Assembly (NCBI GenBank): GCA_947626995.1
Contig: CANQUI010000012.1
Span: 1-46,893, forward strand
Source: an uncultured Eisenbergiella sp.
Lineage (GTDB): Bacteria > Bacillota > Clostridia > Lachnospirales > Lachnospiraceae
Reading direction: 5' to 3'
Length of the DNA: 46,893 nt
Shown one piece after another: positions 16,565 to 25,313 of the stretch. Position 1 is the stretch's first letter. Every line of letters starts with the position of its first letter. A program made the position numbers and the translations under genes. The notes below the pieces were generated by a model. It saw only the letters and a list, made by a program, of their open reading frames with translations, was not told where the DNA came from and made no database searches.

Positions 16565-17108
16565 CTTTCTCCCTCTTTTCCAGGATCCTGTCATAATCCG
16601 GCGCATAGTCGCCGCAGTACAGCCGGGGGACGCTCGGGTCCGCCTGCGTGCGCGTGGCCTGTACATCGATCACCCGTTGATTTTTGCTCCCTTTCCACAT
16701 CAGTTTGGTGTCCCGGGCCGTCTCATCGTATTCGCCGTCCACACAGACGTCCACGTATTGAAAGATCGGCAGCTTCCAAATCTCTTCCCAGTCCGCGCCG
16801 GTATACAGCCAGATGGTCTTGTTCGGATATTTTTCCTTTGTCTCCCGAACAAGCCGCAGCACTTCCGGATAATTCGCGGGGTGCAGCGGATCTCCTCCGG
16901 ACAGGGTCAGCCCGGAAATATAGGGCCGGTCCAGCTGACAAAACAGTTCCCGTTTCGCCGCTTCGTCAAAGCAAAGCCCGTCCGACGGGTCCCAGGTGAC
17001 CGGATTGTGACAGCCCCTGCAATGATGCGCACAGCCGGACACCCACAAAACGACCCGGAGGCCGTCCCCGTTTCGCATATCGTCTTTTGTGATATCGTGA
17101 TATCGCAT
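16542..17108 (-). CDS. nrdG: Anaerobic RNR-activating protein (radical SAM)
   Basis: 188 residues. It installs the glycyl radical on NrdD using S-adenosylmethionine. The cluster-binding cysteines are in CAHHCRGC (CxxxCxxC), and TLSGGDPL is the GGE-like SAM contact. The C-terminus extends about 30 residues beyond minimal NrdG proteins. ATG 17108 overlaps the nrdD TGA as TGATG, indicating coupled translation; the GTG at 17111 is less likely. AAGGAAA sits within the last nrdD codons. Confidence 0.95.
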   Translation of the reverse strand: MRYHDITKDDMRNGDGLRVVLWVSGCAHHCRGCHNPVTWDPSDGLCFDEAAKRELFCQLDRPYISGLTLSGGDPLHPANYPEVLRLVRETKEKYPNKTIWLYTGADWEEIWKLPIFQYVDVCVDGEYDETARDTKLMWKGSKNQRVIDVQATRTQADPSVPRLYCGDYAPDYDRILEKREKDAKNRRI

Positions 17109-19294
17109 CACATGGATTTCCTTTCCGCGATCTCGGCCATTTTTGCCTCGTTCAGACGGGTATCCCCATGTACCCTGGAATAGGACAAATAGCCGTTCAT
17201 GCGGTCAATTTTGGTGAGATTCCGGCTGCCGCAGACCGGGCAGACATCCATCTCCAGCTCCTGATGGCCGCAGTCGTCGCAGTAGGCCAGCGAAAGATTC
17301 ACGCCTTCGTAATATCCCAGCTTCATGGCCCTTCTGATCAGGGTGCGCACCGCGTCCAGATTATAGTCGATGGGGTATTTTACATACTGGATCTTTCCGC
17401 CGTTGCACAGGTTCCAGAAACGGCCTTCCAGATCCTGCTTTTCAATGGGCGTGATCTCCTCGGTCACATGACAGTGAAACGAATTGCTCACGTATTCCCG
17501 ATCCGAGACGCCCTCGATAATCCCGTATTTTCTGCGGAACTGTTTCACCTGCAGCCCGCACAGGCTTTCCGCCGGCGTGCCGTAAATGGCGTAGAGCCTT
17601 CCGTCCTCTTCCTTAAACGCATTGACCTTTTCATTGATGTGCTCCATGACCTCCAGCGCAAACTGACCGTCCTCCACCAGCGACTTGCCGTTGTAGAGCA
17701 TTTGCAGTTCGTTTAACGCGGTAATGCCAAAGGACGCCGTGGCGGATTTCAGAAGCGGCTTGATCTTATCCGTCAGCTTTAAGTGCCCGCCCCAAAAACC
17801 GCCCTCGCAGTACGCCAGGGGATTGGTGGAGGCCCGCATTTCTCCCAGATACGCGTAGGTGCGCAGGTGAAGCTGTCGGATCAGCTCCAGATAATAATCC
17901 AGGATCTCGTAAAAGTCCCGGCTCTCATGGCGCGCCCGGGCCAGAATCATGGGCAGGTGCAGCGATACCACGCCGATATTGAACCGGCCCACAAAAACCG
18001 GCGTATCCTGCTCGTCCGCCGGGTGCATCCCGCCCCGTTCGTACCAGGGCGACAAAAAGGCCCGACAGCCCATGGGGGACACGATCTTGCCGTATTTTTT
18101 GTACATTTCGGGCACGTACCCCTCGCCGGTCAGCGACAGCCAGTCCGGATACATGGTCTTGGAAGAACACAAAACGCCCGCCTCAAACACATCCTCCAGC
18201 TCTCCTCCGGGGCCGTGCAGTTTTTCGTCGTATAAAAAGACGATCTTCGGGAACAGAACCGGCTTTTTACATTCCTTTTTGCCCTGTCCCCGGCGTCTGA
18301 CGTTGAGCATACAGATGGTGGCCAGTTTTGCGAAACGTCCCGTCCCGGTGCCCGCGGTAATGGTGATAAACGGATAGTCTCCCCGGCTGCTGGCTACCGT
18401 GTTGAACTTGTATTCCCAGCCCTGAAATCCCTGTTCCATTTCCCGCACCACATCCTGATAGGCGGCCTCCGACGCCTTCTCTTCTGCCACGCCCAGCTCC
18501 TCGTATCTTTTTTTTCTCCGATCGTAGGACTTGACTGCATAAGGCTCCAGAATCAGATCTACGCTGGGCACGGTAAACCCGCCGTACTGCTGGCTGGCGG
18601 CGCTGAGCACAATATCCCCGATGACGTCAAAGGCCACGTCCAGCGTTTTGGGCTCGTTGTACCAGATATTTCCCATCTCAAATCCGCCCTTTAAGACGTG
18701 CTCCACGTCGAACAGGCAGCAGTTCATGGTATCCCGTCTGGCCGACATGTCGTGAATATAAAGGTACCCGTCCCGACAGGCCTGGATCTCCTCGGTGGTC
18801 ATGAAAAATTTCTGATATAAGGATTTATTGAGCTGATTGAAGATCAGGCTCCGCTTGGTGGAAACCAGCGCCGAGTCGGTATTGGAGTTTTCCTTATCTC
18901 CGATATACATGATGGACTGGCTCTTTTTATAGACGTCGTCCAGCATCCGGACAAAGTCCTGCTTGTAATTGCGGTAATCCCGATAGCTTTTGGCCACGAT
19001 GGGCTTGACCTGCTCCAGGGCGTTCTCCACAATGTTGTGCATCATGGAAATCGGCACTTCCGACAGCTCCAGCTCGTCCACCTTGTCCACTACGTGCTGG
19101 CAGATCTGCCGGTTTTCGGACACCGTAAAACGGGTCAGCGCCCGGTATGCGCTTTTCCCTACCGCGTCCACGACCTTTTGCACGTTAAACGCTTCTTTGC
19201 TGCCGTCCTTTTTGATCACGCACACGCTGCGCTTGGGCAGATATTCCTTCGCGTAATCCGGCTGCGTTTCCTTTTCCCTTTCCCGTTCAGACAT
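17108..19294 (-). CDS. nrdD: Anaerobic ribonucleoside-triphosphate reductase
   Basis: 728 residues, class III RNR converting NTPs to dNTPs under anaerobiosis with a glycyl radical. An N-terminal ATP-cone (residues 20-110; SVCVIKKDGSKEAFN) provides allosteric control. The C-terminal zinc site is visible as CDDC...CPVC, and the glycyl-radical segment reads RMNGYLSYSRV. The start is chosen at ATG 19294 because GGGGAGGATTTCGG precedes it; the long upstream extension overlaps the WYL gene in another frame and lacks a site. It overlaps the WYL stop codon by 8 nt and nrdG by 1 nt. No NrdR-type box repeats are visible upstream. Confidence 0.96.
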   Translation of the reverse strand: MSEREREKETQPDYAKEYLPKRSVCVIKKDGSKEAFNVQKVVDAVGKSAYRALTRFTVSENRQICQHVVDKVDELELSEVPISMMHNIVENALEQVKPIVAKSYRDYRNYKQDFVRMLDDVYKKSQSIMYIGDKENSNTDSALVSTKRSLIFNQLNKSLYQKFFMTTEEIQACRDGYLYIHDMSARRDTMNCCLFDVEHVLKGGFEMGNIWYNEPKTLDVAFDVIGDIVLSAASQQYGGFTVPSVDLILEPYAVKSYDRRKKRYEELGVAEEKASEAAYQDVVREMEQGFQGWEYKFNTVASSRGDYPFITITAGTGTGRFAKLATICMLNVRRRGQGKKECKKPVLFPKIVFLYDEKLHGPGGELEDVFEAGVLCSSKTMYPDWLSLTGEGYVPEMYKKYGKIVSPMGCRAFLSPWYERGGMHPADEQDTPVFVGRFNIGVVSLHLPMILARARHESRDFYEILDYYLELIRQLHLRTYAYLGEMRASTNPLAYCEGGFWGGHLKLTDKIKPLLKSATASFGITALNELQMLYNGKSLVEDGQFALEVMEHINEKVNAFKEEDGRLYAIYGTPAESLCGLQVKQFRRKYGIIEGVSDREYVSNSFHCHVTEEITPIEKQDLEGRFWNLCNGGKIQYVKYPIDYNLDAVRTLIRRAMKLGYYEGVNLSLAYCDDCGHQELEMDVCPVCGSRNLTKIDRMNGYLSYSRVHGDTRLNEAKMAEIAERKSM

Positions 19295-20309
19295 CCGAAA
19301 TCCTCCCCTTTTCCTCCTGTCCTGCGTAATCCGACAGGATTTTTTCCAGATGCGCCCGATAGGCCCGCGCCACCTCCGGCGGCTCCAACAGGCGCACATC
19401 GCTGCCAAGCCCTGCGATCCAGCCAAAGAACTGCCCGCTGACCGCTACCGTCACCCGCACCTTAAAATGATTCTCATCCACGGGACGCATCCTGGTCTCC
19501 CGGCCGAACCGGTCCATCACCACCCCGGCCAGGGAATTGGAAAACTGCATCGTCACCGCTGTCACCTTGCCGCCGTACATGCCAAAGGTCCGATTGGCGT
19601 ATACGGGCAGGTTAAAATCGGCGAAGGCCTCCGCCCCCTGACGGCTCTTTGAAAGCATCCGGATCCGCTGCATTTTGTCCACCCGATAGTGCTTGATCAT
19701 CTCCGTGCGGCCGTCAAAGCCGATCATATAATAATTCTCATCGCTCCATAAAAGTGCCCAGGGACTGACCTGATACAGTTCCCCGTTTTTTTTGGGATGC
19801 AGCGCTCCGTCCAGTCCCCATTCCATATACAGAAACGAGAGCTGCACCTGCTCCTGGAGGGCGCGGTGGATCGCGTCCACATTATAATAAATATTCTCCT
19901 GTTCCGTTTTGACGCGTCCGGCCACATAGACCTGACGCTGTAACTGCCGGGCCTGTTCGCGGCTGGCGAATTGCTCCAGCTTTCCGATCAGCTCCCGGGA
20001 TTTTTTTACGGTTATAAATTTGGAGGACTGCACCGCGTCCACCAAAAGCTTTAACTCCGGCAGTTCAAACTCCCGGCTGCCCAGATAGTACCCGCCCCGG
20101 GTCCTGGATTTTACAAAGATAATATCATATCCGAACAGACGCAGCTGTTCGATATCATCGTAGATCGACTTTCTCTCGGCCCTAATCCCCAGGCTAAAAA
20201 GCCGTTCCGCGAGCTTTGGCGCGCCCATCGGATGCTCCTCGTCCGTCTCTTCCGACAGGATCTTCAGAAGATACAGGATCTTTAATTTCTGGCTGTTTTC
20301 TCTTGCCAT
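19287..20309 (-). CDS. WYL-domain transcriptional regulator
   Basis: 340 residues. An N-terminal helix-turn-helix (about 1-70; LKILYLLKILSEE, RLFSLGIRAERKSIYDDIEQL) precedes a WYL domain (about 140-230) with SPWALLWSDENYYMIGFD and then a WCX-type C-terminal extension. WYL regulators bind ligands, often nucleic acids or nucleotides, through the WYL pocket. It overlaps nrdD by 8 nt, so it may sense nucleotide or DNA stress and control dNTP synthesis; this is inference from position. Start ATG 20309 has GGGGA 7 nt upstream. The extension to 20498 is rejected because it runs through the small membrane protein gene in another frame. Confidence 0.9.
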   Translation of the reverse strand: MARENSQKLKILYLLKILSEETDEEHPMGAPKLAERLFSLGIRAERKSIYDDIEQLRLFGYDIIFVKSRTRGGYYLGSREFELPELKLLVDAVQSSKFITVKKSRELIGKLEQFASREQARQLQRQVYVAGRVKTEQENIYYNVDAIHRALQEQVQLSFLYMEWGLDGALHPKKNGELYQVSPWALLWSDENYYMIGFDGRTEMIKHYRVDKMQRIRMLSKSRQGAEAFADFNLPVYANRTFGMYGGKVTAVTMQFSNSLAGVVMDRFGRETRMRPVDENHFKVRVTVAVSGQFFGWIAGLGSDVRLLEPPEVARAYRAHLEKILSDYAGQEEKGRISDV

Positions 20310-20349
20310 AGCTTCGTCCCCGATCGCTTCGCGGCAGACGGCGGAGCGG

Positions 20350-20523
20350 CTATCTGCCCGAATCCCCGGCCTGCGGCTCTGTCCGCCGCTTTTCACCCTG
20401 CGCGTCGTGTTTTTTCCGTAAAAAAATACCCAGCGCGATGGCGGCCGCCACCACTGCGATACAAACGCCAAACAACAGTAAATACGATAAAAAAGCATTG
20501 ATAAACGAGATCAGATTCGACAT
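20350..20523 (-). CDS. Small single-pass membrane protein, 57 residues
   Basis: 57 residues: a short polar N-terminus (MSNLISFINA), one hydrophobic helix of about 25 residues (positions 9-35), a positive stop-transfer RKKH and a charged tail. The topology suggests the N-terminus outside and the tail in the cytoplasm. The initiator is preceded by AAAGGA 14 nt upstream, weaker than in most genes here. It lies 21 nt after a predicted transcription start, immediately downstream of a promoter, and 40 nt before the WYL gene. I do not know its function. Confidence 0.7.
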   Translation of the reverse strand: MSNLISFINAFLSYLLLFGVCIAVVAAAIALGIFLRKKHDAQGEKRRTEPQAGDSGR

Positions 20524-20550
20524 GTGCGTTTCCCGTCCTTTCCCACTTGT

Positions 20551-20580
20551 ATCATATCATTCCCCCGGTTCATCCGTCAA
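20551..20580 (-). promoter_or_regulatory. Promoter of the small-protein/WYL/nrdDG operon
   Basis: Reading minus: -35 TTGACG (20575-20580), 18-nt spacer, -10 TATGAT (20551-20556). It lies within the last codons and stop of rnhA. It would drive six genes down to ydcF. Confidence 0.7.
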
Positions 20581-21036
20581 CAGATTTGTCCCGTCCGCCG
20601 CCGCAGTGGCAAGCTGATCGCACCTTTCGTTTTCCGGGTGTCCCGCGTGCCCCCTGACCCAGATAAAATGCAGTTCATGGGGCGCTGCCGCCTGCAGCAG
20701 ACGCTTCCACAGATCGATGTTTTTTACCGGCCCGGACGTGGTTTTCCAGCCCTTTTTCTGCCAGTTGACGATCCAGCCCTGGTTGAAGGCGTCGGTCACA
20801 TAGCGGGAATCCGATATGACGGTGACGCAGCAGGGCCGGACCAGGGATTCCAGTCCCACAATCACCGCCATCAGCTCCATCCGGTTGTTGGTGGTCTTTT
20901 GATACCCTGCGGACAGTTCCCGCTCATGGAGCGTCCCGTTTTTGTCCACATACTGAAGCACGGCTCCGTAACCGCCCGGTCCGTTCGGATTCCCCCGGGC
21001 GGAACCGTCCGTATATAAAGTCACCTTTGACAGCAT
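20557..21036 (-). CDS. rnhA: Ribonuclease HI
   Basis: 159 residues, near the usual 155. It degrades RNA in RNA-DNA hybrids, such as primers and R-loops. All four catalytic acidic residues are identifiable: YTDGS, N-R-M-E-L, SDSRYV and the final Asp in [31 protein letters not shown] precedes the ATG, and this site includes the stop codon of the MutS-like gene, so the two are coupled. It is the last gene before the next promoter, which is embedded in its 3' end. Confidence 0.95.
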   Translation of the reverse strand: MLSKVTLYTDGSARGNPNGPGGYGAVLQYVDKNGTLHERELSAGYQKTTNNRMELMAVIVGLESLVRPCCVTVISDSRYVTDAFNQGWIVNWQKKGWKTTSGPVKNIDLWKRLLQAAAPHELHFIWVRGHAGHPENERCDQLATAAADGTNLLTDEPGE

Positions 21037-21037
21037 C

Positions 21038-22720
21038 TCAGTTTTCCTCCCCATTGGTCCATTTGCCCGTTTCCACAAAACGGGACGCCATTGCCTGCGC
21101 CTTTTTTATCAGCTCCTGCTCGTAACCCATGACCGACAACAGGAGGATGGCGTTGCGGGTGGTGGCCTGCCCCGGCAGCAGCCGGTAGGGGAAACGGATA
21201 TCCCCCTCCACGATCTGCTCCTCAAAATGGAAATTGTCATATTCCTGCTGCAGAAGCGTTGTCAGTTCAATGTCATGCGTGGCGGCAAAGCACCAGACGC
21301 CGGGACGGGCAAGACTTTTCAGGATCTGGGTGGACGCGGCGATCCGCTCCACCGTATTGGTGCCCCGCAAAACCTCGTCCACGCAGCAGAGCACGGCAGC
21401 GTCTCCCGTTTTTTTCTCGTCCAGAATCCGCTTGATCGATTTGATCTCGGTCATATAATAGCTCTCCCCTTTTTTCAGATCATCCCGCAGCGCCATGGAA
21501 GTCAGCACCCGGAAGATGGGGCCCCGGTAGGAATCGGCGCAGCAGGTATGGATGGTCTGGGCCAAAACGGCGTTTAACGCCACCGCCTTTAAAAAAGTGG
21601 ATTTGCCGGAGGCGTTGGAGCCCGTCAGCAATATGCCGCGTTTCAGCGTCCCGTCGTTTTTGACCGGATCGGCAAGCAGCGGATGATACAGGCCGGTAAA
21701 GGCGACCGTATTTTGGGCAAACGTCGGAACGCACCAGCCGGGCAGCCCGGCCCGGTATCCCGCCGCCGCGATCAGCGCGTCAATCCTGCCGACAAGGGAA
21801 ATCACTTCATCGATCCGGGGCGCCTGCATCCGCACCTGTCTGAGCATCCGGTTAAACCCTATGATATCAAAATGAAAGATCATATTCAGATAATCCGCCG
21901 CCACTTCCAGGGGATTGGAACTGTTTCCCGTGCTGCGCATGCCAAAGATCGCGTCCCGTCTCAGATTGCGAAAATCGCCGGAAAGCTGCTTAAGCCGCCG
22001 GGTCTCTTCTTCAATCGCCGGAATTTTTGTCCTGCAAAGCGCATCCGCCAGATCCAGCGTGCGAAACACATACCGGAAGCTGACCAGATAAGGCTCGATG
22101 TCATGTTTCTGCTTCAGATAGGTGGAAATGTTATAGGTTAAAAGGGCGAGCAAAAGAAGCAGTCCCGTCTGCAGATGGACCGCAATCAGCGCTGCCGACG
22201 CCACCAAAAGAAGATCCAAAACGATCTGTTTTCCGTTCTTTCTCTCCCCCAAATCGTCCAGAAAATCCAGATAATCATACAGGGAATATCTGCCGGTGCG
22301 CCCCATTTTACAAAAGCGCATCTGTAACTCTACGCGCTGTTGCCGATGCTGCGTAAAATACCGCATCTGTTCTTCCCTGCGCAAAAGCTCCCGTTCGTCA
22401 AATACCGGCGTTTTGAGCATATAGTACAAATACTCCTGCCCCGCGGAGGAACCGGTAGTATTCATCCGTTGAAAGACCTCGTCCAGATCCAGATCCCTCC
22501 AGGTAATCTCGTCCAGACAAAAAGAGCCCCGGTGTTTTTCAAAATAACGGGGGATCCCCTGAAATTCTCCCGGCTCGTATTCCCGCGCCGCAGGCTGACC
22601 AAAGGAGGCGCAAAGCCGTTCTTTCTCCCAGTCGCGTCTTTTTTTCTCCCGCACCGTCTGCAGCAGCGCAATCCCGCCCCAGACAAAAAGCAGCGCGGCC
22701 GCAAGAATCAGATATTCCAT
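21038..22720 (-). CDS. Membrane-anchored MutS-like ATPase
   Basis: 560 residues with a MutS ATPase domain at the C-terminus: Walker [10 protein letters not shown] (366-374), [15 protein letters not shown] as Walker B and signature, and ATHDIEL as the H-switch. There is no mismatch-recognition or connector domain. Instead, residues 1-22 form a membrane helix and residues 165-200 a second hydrophobic hairpin, with a MutS-III-like helical lever between. Proteins with this architecture are known in Firmicutes but have no defined role. Start ATG 22720 follows GGGGAGGACAGGA; it overlaps the MBL gene end by 13 nt. It sits between an MBL hydrolase and RNase HI. Confidence 0.85.
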   Translation of the reverse strand: MEYLILAAALLFVWGGIALLQTVREKKRRDWEKERLCASFGQPAAREYEPGEFQGIPRYFEKHRGSFCLDEITWRDLDLDEVFQRMNTTGSSAGQEYLYYMLKTPVFDERELLRREEQMRYFTQHRQQRVELQMRFCKMGRTGRYSLYDYLDFLDDLGERKNGKQIVLDLLLVASAALIAVHLQTGLLLLLALLTYNISTYLKQKHDIEPYLVSFRYVFRTLDLADALCRTKIPAIEEETRRLKQLSGDFRNLRRDAIFGMRSTGNSSNPLEVAADYLNMIFHFDIIGFNRMLRQVRMQAPRIDEVISLVGRIDALIAAAGYRAGLPGWCVPTFAQNTVAFTGLYHPLLADPVKNDGTLKRGILLTGSNASGKSTFLKAVALNAVLAQTIHTCCADSYRGPIFRVLTSMALRDDLKKGESYYMTEIKSIKRILDEKKTGDAAVLCCVDEVLRGTNTVERIAASTQILKSLARPGVWCFAATHDIELTTLLQQEYDNFHFEEQIVEGDIRFPYRLLPGQATTRNAILLLSVMGYEQELIKKAQAMASRFVETGKWTNGEEN

Positions 22721-23445
22721 TCCTGTCCTCCCCTTTTTACCGCCGCTATCCGATGGGCATATTTGCGGTTTTTCGGCTCCTGCAGGTAACGGCTGACGGT
22801 ATCGTATTGCCCCCACAGGTGCATGGGAAACACCATGGGACAATCCGTTTTTTCCAGAAACTCATTTATCCCCCAGTCATAGCTGTTTCCCAGCCGGGGA
22901 TCCAAAGGCACGAAAGCCACGTCGAAATACATCCCCTCCAGGCGGCGGATCTGCTCCCGATAAGCTTTTTTCATCGCCTCGTTGGCCTCTGCCTCCTGCA
23001 AATCGCCGCTCTCCCAGTGCCACCAGTTCAGATCGCCGGCATGATAGATCCGTTTTCCCTGCGTCTCCACCACAAACGCCACGCCGGCGTCCGTGGACGT
23101 CAGGGTATGCACCCTGATTTTGACGTCGCCCGCCGAAACCTCCACCGTCCTGCCGCCCGCAAGCCTCCGGATCCGCTGGCGGACAGCTTCGTCGATCCCC
23201 CTTTGCGCCATCCATTTTTTGCCCAGACGAATATCGTTTCCAAACAGATAGAAAATATGGGGATATTGCTCATATAACCGCAGGATCTGCCAGTTAAAAT
23301 GGTCCGGGTGGCTGTGGGAGGCAAAAACAAACAGCGGCTTTGCAGCGTCCCATACGGGCAGTTTTCCCTTATCATAATCAAATAATAACAAAAGCTCCGG
23401 AAATTCCACCGCAAATCCGCTGTGGTCTATATAGGTAATCTTCAT
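22708..23445 (-). CDS. MBL-fold metallohydrolase, UlaG/YtnP-like
   Basis: 245 residues. The motif SHSHPDH supplies the first metal ligands, HAGDLNWWHW the later Asp, and MHLWGQ a C-terminal His. It is related to the lactonase/UlaG-like branch of MBL proteins, not the glyoxalase branch. ATG 23445 is preferred because GGGAGACCGTCC precedes it; the ORF upstream of it contains no site. It overlaps the stop codon of a 29-codon upstream ORF as ATGA and the MutS-like gene by 13 nt. Substrate unknown. Confidence 0.85.
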   Translation of the reverse strand: MKITYIDHSGFAVEFPELLLLFDYDKGKLPVWDAAKPLFVFASHSHPDHFNWQILRLYEQYPHIFYLFGNDIRLGKKWMAQRGIDEAVRQRIRRLAGGRTVEVSAGDVKIRVHTLTSTDAGVAFVVETQGKRIYHAGDLNWWHWESGDLQEAEANEAMKKAYREQIRRLEGMYFDVAFVPLDPRLGNSYDWGINEFLEKTDCPMVFPMHLWGQYDTVSRYLQEPKNRKYAHRIAAVKRGGQEWNI

Positions 23446-23531
23446 GGACGGTCTCCCGTAAGACTGATCCACACGCCGCCCGTCCAACCGATTGTGCGTC
23501 TGTGCGTTGTGTTTTTTGCGTTTGATTCCAT
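23442..23531 (-). CDS. Candidate 29-codon leader ORF coupled to the MBL gene
   Basis: A small ORF beginning ATG at 23531, with AAGGAG 9 nt upstream, ending in TGA that overlaps the MBL start codon as ATGA. A second in-frame ATG at 23540 abuts the Shine-Dalgarno and is unlikely. The 29-residue product is polar and basic at the start (NAKNTTHRR) with a Trp-containing second half (GWTGGVWISL). I recognise no family. It could be a real microprotein or a leader that sets translation of the MBL gene. Confidence 0.4.
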   Translation of the reverse strand: MESNAKNTTHRRTIGWTGGVWISLTGDRP

Positions 23532-23546
23532 TTTTTCCATCTCCTT

Positions 23547-23577
23547 AAAAGCCCGCCGGTTATCCCGCCAGACGGGC
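23547..23577 (-). terminator. Possible terminator or attenuator overlapping the mtaD stop
   Basis: Reading minus: GCCCGTC (23571-23577) pairs with GGCGGGC (23551-23557), then TTTT (23547-23550). The mtaD TAA lies in the loop region. The ribosome binding site of the 29-codon ORF follows immediately. The stem is short, so partial termination is more likely than complete. Confidence 0.45.
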
Positions 23578-24834
23578 GATGATCTCATTTGCCTTTGCAT
23601 AGATGGCCTCGCTGTCCACGCCGTTTCGGAATTCGCCGTCCTGATAAAGAATCCTGCCGTTGATCATGGTCAGTTTCACATTCTGCTTGCTGCCGCTGTA
23701 TACGATATTTTTCGTGATATTATTCAACGGCTGCATATTGGGCTGATGCAGGTCGATCATGATCAGATCGGCGTATTTTCCTTCCGCCAGCACATCGGCC
23801 TCCGAAAGTCCCATGGCGCGGGCGCCGTTGACCGTGGCCATTTTGAGCACCTCGTAAGCGTCCACCGCCGCCGCGTCCTTTTGCAAAAGCTTCGCCAGTC
23901 CCGTGACCAGAAACATCTCCCGGAACATATCCAGACAGTTGTTGCTGGAAGGGCCGTCCGTCCCGATGGCCACATTGATCCCCTTTTCCAGAAACCGTCC
24001 CACCGGCGCGATGCCGCTGGCCAGTTTGGTGTTGGACCCCGGGTTCGTGACAATGTGCAGCCCCTTTTTGGCAAACAGATCCATGTCCTCTTGCGTAAAA
24101 TAAACGCAGTGATAACCGCCCCCGCCAAAATCGAACAATCCGAGGGAATCAAAGAACTGGGGCGGCGTCATCCCCCAGCGTTCAAGACATTCCCTTGTTT
24201 CCAGTTCGGTTTCCGACAAATGGGTGAACAGGGGCGCCTGATATTTGTGGATCAGGGCGGACACTTCTTCCAGAAGCGCCCTGTCGCAGGTGTATTCCGC
24301 ATGCACGCCCATCCGGTAAGCGATCAGCGGGTGCATCCCATTCAGCGACAGGTACCGTTTTTCCATTTCTTCCACACTGGGGCCGAACCGATTCAGGCCG
24401 CTGACCAGCACGCAGCGCATCCCCATGTCGATACACGCCCGGGCAATATCCTTCGGGGAAAGGTACATGTCAAAAATGCCCGTCACGCCGGTGGTCAGGT
24501 ATTCCAGGATGGCCAGCTTTGTCAGATCGTAATTGTCCTGCTCCGTCATCCGGGCCTCCAGAGGGAAGATCTTGGTATTCAGCCACTCCTGCAGCGGCAT
24601 ATCGTCCGCAAAAGAGCGCATGGCCGTCATTCCGGAATGGGTATGGGCGTTTTTAAAACCGGGCATCAGCACGTTGCCCCGGCAGTCGATCTGTTCGTCC
24701 CAGACCGTTTGATCCGCCTCTCTGGCCGGTCCCACATAGCAGATCCGCTCTCCCTTTGTCCACAGTTCGCCCTGAATCAGCCCGGCGCCCTGCTCCATCG
24801 TCAATATTCTTGCATTGTAAAATCGAATGTTCAT
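23560..24834 (-). CDS. mtaD: 5-methylthioadenosine / S-adenosylhomocysteine deaminase-type amidohydrolase
   Basis: 424 residues, amidohydrolase superfamily, ATZ/TRZ branch. Metal ligands are visible in NAHTHSG (HxH), the mid-chain HLSETE histidine and GTDGPSSNN (Asp). The VHAEYTCD segment fits the adenine-thioether deaminase group, giving inosyl products from SAH or MTA; related guanine or triazine deaminases cannot be excluded. Start ATG 24834 follows AAAAGGAGAGGTT. It lies 21 nt after cdd and two genes after punA, so its product may feed purine nucleoside phosphorolysis. Confidence 0.85.
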   Translation of the reverse strand: MNIRFYNARILTMEQGAGLIQGELWTKGERICYVGPAREADQTVWDEQIDCRGNVLMPGFKNAHTHSGMTAMRSFADDMPLQEWLNTKIFPLEARMTEQDNYDLTKLAILEYLTTGVTGIFDMYLSPKDIARACIDMGMRCVLVSGLNRFGPSVEEMEKRYLSLNGMHPLIAYRMGVHAEYTCDRALLEEVSALIHKYQAPLFTHLSETELETRECLERWGMTPPQFFDSLGLFDFGGGGYHCVYFTQEDMDLFAKKGLHIVTNPGSNTKLASGIAPVGRFLEKGINVAIGTDGPSSNNCLDMFREMFLVTGLAKLLQKDAAAVDAYEVLKMATVNGARAMGLSEADVLAEGKYADLIMIDLHQPNMQPLNNITKNIVYSGSKQNVKLTMINGRILYQDGEFRNGVDSEAIYAKANEIIARLAG

Positions 24835-24855
24835 AACCTCTCCTTTTTTCTTGTC

Positions 24856-25293
24856 TCAGGCCAGATTCTTTTTGGTAAACCCCTCCGGCAAAAGCGCGCC
24901 CAGCAAACGCGTTTCAAAAACCTCCTCCGATTTGGCCACGATGACCTGCATCCGGTCCGGATCGCAAAATTCCGCCAGGACCTGCCGGCATACGCCGCAG
25001 GGCCAGGAAAACTGCGTCATTTCCCCTTTGGGGCTTCCTGCCACAACGATAGCCAGAAACTTTTTCTCCCCTTCGCTTACCGCCTTGCATATGGCCGTGC
25101 GCTCCGCACAGACGGTGGGCCCAAAGGCCGCGTTTTCCACGTTGCAGCCCGTATAAATCCGCCCCGTTTCCGTCAGCAGCGCCGCTCCCACCTGATAGCC
25201 GGAATAGGGAGAATAGGAAAACGTTCTGGCTTTTAAGGCCGCGCGAATCAGCTCCCGCCGCCTTTGTTCCACCTGTTCTTCTTGCCGTTCCAT
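24856..25293 (-). CDS. cdd: Cytidine deaminase
   Basis: 145 residues from this start. It deaminates cytidine and deoxycytidine to uridine forms for pyrimidine salvage. The zinc ligands and catalytic Glu are in CNVENAAFGPTVCAERTA and PCGVCRQV. ATG 25293 is chosen because AGGAG lies 9 nt upstream; ATG 25314 is also possible, since it overlaps the punA stop as TGATG and would add seven residues. The N-terminus is about ten residues longer than most homologues and strongly charged (ERQEEQVEQRRR). Confidence 0.93.
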   Translation of the reverse strand: MERQEEQVEQRRRELIRAALKARTFSYSPYSGYQVGAALLTETGRIYTGCNVENAAFGPTVCAERTAICKAVSEGEKKFLAIVVAGSPKGEMTQFSWPCGVCRQVLAEFCDPDRMQVIVAKSEEVFETRLLGALLPEGFTKKNLA

Positions 25294-25313
25294 CGCCTTG
25301 CGCTCCTCTCCCA

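Noticed and set aside
23422-25236. A 604-codon open frame on the plus strand opposite mtaD and cdd
   Set aside because: It is antisense to clearly recognisable genes, has no ribosome binding site and encodes a His/Arg/Gln-rich sequence without family features. Long antisense frames are expected where GC-rich third positions exclude stops.
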